From an uncultured Clostridia bacterium (lineage in GTDB: Bacteria; Bacillota; Clostridia; Christensenellales; Borkfalkiaceae): DNA of 6,523 bases. The stretch covers positions 1-6,523 of the forward strand of contig CALVLO010000150.1 in assembly GCA_944338265.1 (NCBI GenBank), written 5' to 3'. The position numbers and the translations under genes were made by a program. A model generated the notes under the pieces. The model was not told the DNA's origin and made no database searches. It saw only the letters and a program-made list of their open reading frames with translations. Below are positions 4,788 to 6,523 of this stretch, piece by piece (the first letter of the stretch is position 1; each line of letters opens with the position of its first letter).

Positions 4788-4816
4788 AGTATACCATATC
4801 CCGCCGAGAAATGCAA
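4788..4816 (-). promoter_or_regulatory. Helicase promoter with extended -10
   Basis: Minus strand: -35-like TTGCAT (4816-4811), 17-bp spacer, -10 TATACT (4793-4788) preceded by TGG, an extended -10. The usual 6-nt gap puts the transcription start on the A of the ATG at 4781. The -35 is weak (3 of 6 consensus bases), which the extended -10 could offset. Confidence 0.65.
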
Positions 4817-4843
4817 ACGAATGTTCTATTCTTTTGCCGCAAC

Positions 4844-4881
4844 ATGCAAATATAAGCAGATATTATACCCGCTATTTGCAT
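4844..4881. promoter_or_regulatory. ATGCAAATA inverted repeat between divergent promoters, possible operator
   Basis: ATGCAAATA (4844-4852) and TATTTGCAT (4873-4881) are a perfect 9-bp inverted repeat with a 20-bp AT-rich spacer. Related ATGCAAA/TTGCATT words occur at 4811 and 4931, where they form the -35 regions of the two divergent promoters. The arrangement would suit a dimeric regulator controlling both genes, but no regulator is identified. Confidence 0.4.
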
Positions 4882-4930
4882 TGCGTATAAAGGAACCGCG
4901 TTGGATTTTGCCCCCGCGGGGCGGTATTTC

Positions 4931-4959
4931 TTGCATTTTGCGGGAGGGTATGATACAAT
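4931..4959 (+). promoter_or_regulatory. asnA promoter
   Basis: TTGCAT (4931-4936), 17-bp spacer, TACAAT (4954-4959). The predicted transcription start near 4966 gives a leader of about 30 nt, too short for a T-box or other riboswitch. A 10-bp palindrome CCCCGCGGGG (4912-4921) lies just upstream. Confidence 0.7.
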
Positions 4960-4995
4960 AAACCAAAGCGCGCACCGCGCCGCAGGAGTTTGGGT

Positions 4996-5979
4996 ATGTA
5001 TCAGGCGAAACTCGATCTTGTCCGCACCGAGCGGGCGATCAAAATGGTGAAAGACCTCTTCGAGGCAAAACTTGCCGAAGCGCTCAATTTAACGCGCATC
5101 AGCGCCCCCCTCTTTGTGGAGCAGGGCAGCGGGCTCAACGATGATCTCAACGGCGTGGAGCGCCCCGTCGCCTTCGACGTGAAAGCCACGGGCAGGACGG
5201 CGGAGGTCGTGCACTCGCTCGCCAAATGGAAGCGCTACGCCCTCGCCAAATACCGCTTCGGACCCCGCTTCGGGCTGTACTGCGATATGAACGCCATCCG
5301 CCGCGACGAGGATATGGACGCGCTGCACTCCATCTACGTCGATCAGTGGGATTGGGAGGCGGTCATCCTCCGCGAAGACCGCACGCGGCAGTTCCTCGAA
5401 AAGACGGTACGCAAGATCTACGCCGCCATGCAGGAGACGGCGCAGGCGGTATGCGCCGCCTTTCCCGAACTCGATAATTACTTCCCCGATGAGATCGCCT
5501 TCGTCACCACGCAGGAACTCGAAGATGCCTACCCCTCCCTCACGCCGAAGGAGCGGGAATGCGCCTGCGCGAAGGCGCACGGCGCAGTGTTCATCATGCA
5601 GATCGGCGGCAGGCTCCGCTCGGGGCAAAAGCACGACGGGCGCGCGCCCGACTACGATGATTGGGCGCTCAACGGCGATATCGTCCTGTACTACCCTCCC
5701 CTCGGCTGCGCCTTCGAGCTCTCCTCGATGGGCATCCGCGTGGATGAAGAGAGCCTCATCGCCCAGCTCAAGGCAGAAAACTGTTTGGACCGCCTCGCCT
5801 TCCCCTTCCATAAGGCGCTCGCCGCGGGCGAGCTGCCCCTCACGATGGGCGGCGGCATCGGGCAATCGCGCCTTTGCATGTTTTTGCTGAACAAGGTGCA
5901 TGTGGGCGAAGTGCAGGTCTCCGTCTGGGATGAAAAGACGGAAGCCTACTGCCGCGAGCACGGCATCGTGCTCATGTAA
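4996..5979 (+). CDS. asnA: Aspartate-ammonia ligase (asparagine synthetase A)
   Basis: Makes asparagine from aspartate, ammonia and ATP (AMP-forming, EC 6.3.1.1) in the cytoplasm; its fold is related to class II aminoacyl-tRNA synthetases. Seen: VVHSLAKWKR (71-80), HSIYVDQWDWE (111-121), HGAVFIMQIGGRL (195-207), RAPDYDDW (216-223), LNGDIV (225-230), FELSSMGIRVD (240-250) and GGGIGQSRL (285-293), all hallmark AsnA blocks in the expected order. The length of 327 residues matches the usual 330, so it is complete. The ATG at 4996 is chosen because AGGAG (4984-4988) is 7 nt upstream; the in-frame TTG at 4990 is only 1 nt from it. It has its own promoter at 4931-4959 and is divergent from the helicase. 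Its TAA directly abuts the stop codon of the opposing lipoprotein gene, with no intergenic terminator. Confidence 0.97.
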   Translation: MYQAKLDLVRTERAIKMVKDLFEAKLAEALNLTRISAPLFVEQGSGLNDDLNGVERPVAFDVKATGRTAEVVHSLAKWKRYALAKYRFGPRFGLYCDMNAIRRDEDMDALHSIYVDQWDWEAVILREDRTRQFLEKTVRKIYAAMQETAQAVCAAFPELDNYFPDEIAFVTTQELEDAYPSLTPKERECACAKAHGAVFIMQIGGRLRSGQKHDGRAPDYDDWALNGDIVLYYPPLGCAFELSSMGIRVDEESLIAQLKAENCLDRLAFPFHKALAAGELPLTMGGGIGQSRLCMFLLNKVHVGEVQVSVWDEKTEAYCREHGIVLM

Positions 5980-6372
5980 CTACCGCGCGAACTCCGCATA
6001 GAGCAGCCGCCCCGCCGCCGGAAAGCGCATGACGATGCGCCCCTCTTCGAGCGGGAAGGTCTGCGAACGCCGCCCGCACGAAAGGGTGATGCGCCCCTCG
6101 TCAGGCTCCGCCGTGTAGCGTAGGGCACGCGCGTTTTCCCTGCCACCTCGCCGCCATGTGAGCTCCGCCTCCCCATCGTAACCGAGCGTCAGACGGACGT
6201 ATTCGCATCCGCCGAGGAGATCCCGCCCGCCGTAGGTGAGCGTTTGGCATTCGTACACACCCGTATAGGAACGGGAAAACTCTTTGAGGCTCGTCATCTC
6301 CGAAACGGAGCACCCACAGCACAGCGCCACCGCAAGCAGCAGCGGCGCCAACCAAATAAGTCTTTTGCGCAT
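5980..6372 (-). CDS. Putative small lipoprotein, unknown function
   Basis: A 130-residue protein with a lipoprotein-type N-terminus: MRKR positive start, hydrophobic IWLAPLLLAVAL, then CCGCS with Cys21 as the probable lipidated residue. The lipobox is off-consensus, since CCG replaces the usual [LVI][AST][GA]. The mature part alternates short hydrophobic stretches with charged turns (TGVYECQTLTYGGRDLLGG, VRLTLGYDGEAELTWR, GRITLSCG, RIVMRFP), suggesting a small beta-rich domain of the kind seen in clostridial lipocalin-like lipoproteins. I recognise no specific family. ATG at 6372 or GTG at 6378 are the only starts after the upstream in-frame stop; neither has a clear ribosome binding site. 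The next gene is divergent, 52 bp away. It is convergent with asnA with zero bases between the stops. Confidence 0.75.
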   Translation of the reverse strand: MRKRLIWLAPLLLAVALCCGCSVSEMTSLKEFSRSYTGVYECQTLTYGGRDLLGGCEYVRLTLGYDGEAELTWRRGGRENARALRYTAEPDEGRITLSCGRRSQTFPLEEGRIVMRFPAAGRLLYAEFAR

Positions 6373-6412
6373 ATCCACAATATTCGCTGTTTTTGCGCAT
6401 TTCTTGCATCAG

Positions 6413-6418
6413 AAGGAG
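6413..6418 (+). promoter_or_regulatory. Ribosome binding site of the partial 3'-most gene
   Basis: AAGGAG, 6 nt before the ATG at 6425. It firmly supports that start although only 33 codons are visible. Confidence 0.8.
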
Positions 6419-6424
6419 AAACAC

Positions 6425-6523
6425 ATGACGTTTGACTATGAACTCGTGGGCAAGATCGGTTCGATGGCGCTCATCGACCGCGAGGACGGCATCATCGACT
6501 ATACCCGCGTCGCACGCATCTCG
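6425..6523 (+). CDS. N-terminus of a probable amino-acid-kinase-fold protein (cut by window end)
   Basis: The first 33 codons begin MTFDYELVGKIGSMALID and continue REDGIIDYTRVARIS. The strand ELVGKIGSMAL fits the opening phosphate-binding K-x-G-S strand of the amino acid kinase superfamily (uridylate, aspartate and acetylglutamate kinases), and clostridial proteins with this kind of start are often annotated as uridylate kinase-like. The catalytic parts lie outside the window, so the substrate cannot be told. The start is well supported by AAGGAG. I see no convincing promoter in the 52 bp between it and the divergent lipoprotein gene. Confidence 0.6.
   Translation, partial: MTFDYELVGKIGSMALIDREDGIIDYTRVARIS

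Noticed and set aside
3447..4961. 504-codon plus-strand open frame opposite the helicase
   Set aside because: It is antisense to a gene with all helicase motifs intact, has no recognisable domain and no ribosome binding site; long antisense frames are common in GC-rich genes.
4990..4995. TTG start for asnA two codons upstream
   Set aside because: Only 1 nt from the AGGAG; the ATG at 4996 has ideal spacing and matches the family start.
5089..5961. 290-codon minus-strand open frame opposite asnA
   Set aside because: A shadow of asnA, which is clearly real on the plus strand.

Overview
This looks like a chromosomal segment from a GC-rich member of the Bacillota, probably a gut-type Clostridia lineage. 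The evidence is strong AGGAG-type ribosome binding sites, sigma-A-like promoters with 17-bp spacers, the gene types present (AsnA, a short RecD/Dda-like helicase, a FlaR-like P-loop kinase, a small lipoprotein) and very repeat-rich intergenic DNA. The taxonomic call is an inference; nothing here names a species.

Layout. (1) Positions 1-807, minus strand: the first 269 codons of aspartyl-tRNA synthetase (aspS), with a clear promoter at 842-870. (2) Positions 905-1099: a tandem array of about 60-bp units carrying a small dyad. (3) Positions 1131-3082: a dense mosaic of palindromic repeats. Three related families are named here R1 (CCTCCCTC arms), R2 (CCCCCCTTAA arms) and R3 (CCTTCCCCC arms). 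Embedded in the mosaic is one intact P-loop nucleotide kinase-like gene (2229-2738, minus), plus two 230-bp copies of a segment that carries only the last 20-odd codons and stop of that gene. (4) Positions 3083-3527: a gene-free, more AT-rich stretch full of stem-loops and a 27-bp direct repeat. (5) Positions 3528-4781, minus: an SF1B helicase. (6) Positions 4782-4995: a divergent promoter region with ATGCAAA-type repeats. (7) Positions 4996-5979, plus: asnA, aspartate-ammonia ligase. (8) Positions 5980-6372, minus: a putative small lipoprotein whose stop codon abuts that of asnA. (9) Positions 6425-6523, plus: the start of a probable amino-acid-kinase-fold protein, cut by the window end.

The genes do not form one operon; each appears to have its own transcription unit. 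aspS and asnA both use aspartate (charging of tRNA-Asp and synthesis of asparagine), but they are far apart and separated by unrelated genes, so this is at most a loose theme.

The most unusual content is the repeat mosaic. R1 and R2 share one design: a pyrimidine-rich arm, an adjacent complementary purine-rich arm, a hairpin of variable sequence, then a second purine-rich arm that could compete for the first. The variable hairpins keep their pairing while their sequence changes between copies. R1 is followed by R2 at a short distance in six places. The intact kinase gene and its two 3'-end relics all sit between an R2 on the 3' side and an R1 on the 5' side.
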